DNA of 64,000 nt from Rhizobium sp. R711 (lineage in GTDB: Bacteria > Pseudomonadota > Alphaproteobacteria > Rhizobiales > Rhizobiaceae), in the NCBI RefSeq assembly GCF_002211365.1, contig NZ_LOKZ01000004.1, positions 1 to 64,000 of the forward strand, read 5' to 3'. The first letter of the stretch is position 1, and every line of letters starts with the position of its first letter. This document shows positions 63,709 to 64,000 of the stretch, in pieces. The notes beneath the pieces were generated by a model. The model was not told the DNA's origin and did not search any database. It saw nothing but the letters and a program-made list of their open reading frames with translations. Position numbers and translations under genes: made by a program.

Positions 63709-64000
63709 ATGGACATTCGCCAGATCGACGACGAATATTCGGTTTCCGGGCAGATTTCGGTCGAGGATCTCGATCAGATCAAGACCTTGGGTTTCAAATC
63801 GATCGTCTGCCATCGCCCGGACGGCGAGAGCCCGGATCAGACACCCTATGCTCTGGTGGAAGCGCGGGCGAAGGAACTCGGCCTCGATATGGCACACGTG
63901 CCGGTCGGCCCGATGGGCGTCACCGAGGAAGCGATCGCCGGCATGGTCGACGCGCTCGATGAGTTTCCGCGCCCGATGCTCGGCTACTGCCGCTCCGGCG
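63709..64000 (+). CDS. DUF442/TIGR01244-type phosphatase-like protein, truncated by window end
   Basis: 97 residues visible, starting MDIRQIDDEYSVSGQISVED with AGGAGGA upstream. It resembles the beta-lactamase-hydrolase-like (Blh) N-terminal domain, which shares the P-loop of dual-specificity phosphatases; the active-site loop is starting at YCRSG at the window edge. SIVCHRPDGESPDQTP and HVPVGPMGVTEEAIAGM are typical. In rhizobia such domains can be fused to a metallo-beta-lactamase persulfide dioxygenase. Whether this gene has that fusion cannot be seen. Confidence 0.8.
   Translation, partial: MDIRQIDDEYSVSGQISVEDLDQIKTLGFKSIVCHRPDGESPDQTPYALVEARAKELGLDMAHVPVGPMGVTEEAIAGMVDALDEFPRPMLGYCRSG

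Overview
This is a high-GC stretch of an alphaproteobacterial genome, most likely Rhizobiaceae (Rhizobium, Sinorhizobium or Agrobacterium type). The signs are a thu-type trehalose/sucrose operon, duplicated Ku with LigD, several GGAAC-N16/17-CGTT promoters typical of the EcfG/RpoE2 general stress response (GSR), RIME-like intergenic palindromes, a dense load of sugar and polyamine-type ABC importers, and cobalamin-dependent MetH. No species call is possible from the sequence alone.

Layout. (1) 1-7.7 kb: the 5' end of an IS1182-type transposase, then the thuEFGKAB operon on the minus strand with divergent LacI-type thuR; two copies of a CG-centred operator lie 175 bp apart between them. (2) 7.8-14.3 kb: a stress/DNA-repair block. 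It holds a candidate small RNA with a CCUCC loop, a small GSR-type protein, a small hypothetical gene, ku-ligD, and convergent to these a second ku and a type IB topoisomerase. Three exact GSR promoters and one near match serve this block. (3) 14.3-21 kb: two coupled secreted proteins of unknown role, an RND efflux adaptor and pump, and a Cys-rich repeat protein. (4) 21-23.9 kb: a decayed island next to tRNA-Ile(CAU), with an integrase stub and fragments of a LysR regulator, a haemagglutinin, a response regulator and a histidine kinase. (5) 24-32.7 kb: a SIMPL-domain protein, a small hypothetical, and a GntR/FCD-regulated PotABCD-type ABC operon carrying a hydantoin/Asp-Glu racemase-like enzyme, a flavin reductase-like protein and a UPF0303 protein. 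(6) 32.8-40.4 kb: alditol oxidase-like flavoenzyme, AGE-family sugar isomerase, metH behind a perfect 20-bp palindrome, and a PP2C-like phosphatase. (7) 40.4-48.3 kb: an amino-sugar-type module (GntR/UTRA regulator, GlcNAc-kinase-like ATPase, divergent CUT1 ABC importer with a Gfo/Idh/MocA dehydrogenase) and a NIPSNAP protein. (8) 48.4-60.2 kb: a Fe3+/thiamine/polyamine-type ABC importer, an RpiR regulator, and a catabolic run of N-formylglutamate amidohydrolase-like enzyme, APC permease, glutamine-synthetase-like ligase, aldehyde dehydrogenase and iron-type alcohol dehydrogenase. (9) 60.4-64 kb: an orphan ParA/VirC1-like ATPase, an L,D-transpeptidase, a DUF4432 protein and the start of a DUF442-type phosphatase-like gene.

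The most interesting signals are the stress-promoter cluster around double-strand break repair, the unannotated small RNA beside it, a gene set that reads as a gamma-glutamyl route for an amino alcohol such as ethanolamine, and the recurrence in all four ABC operons of a hairpin or palindromic element just after the binding-protein gene. All functions are inferred by reading motifs and context; no database search was run.
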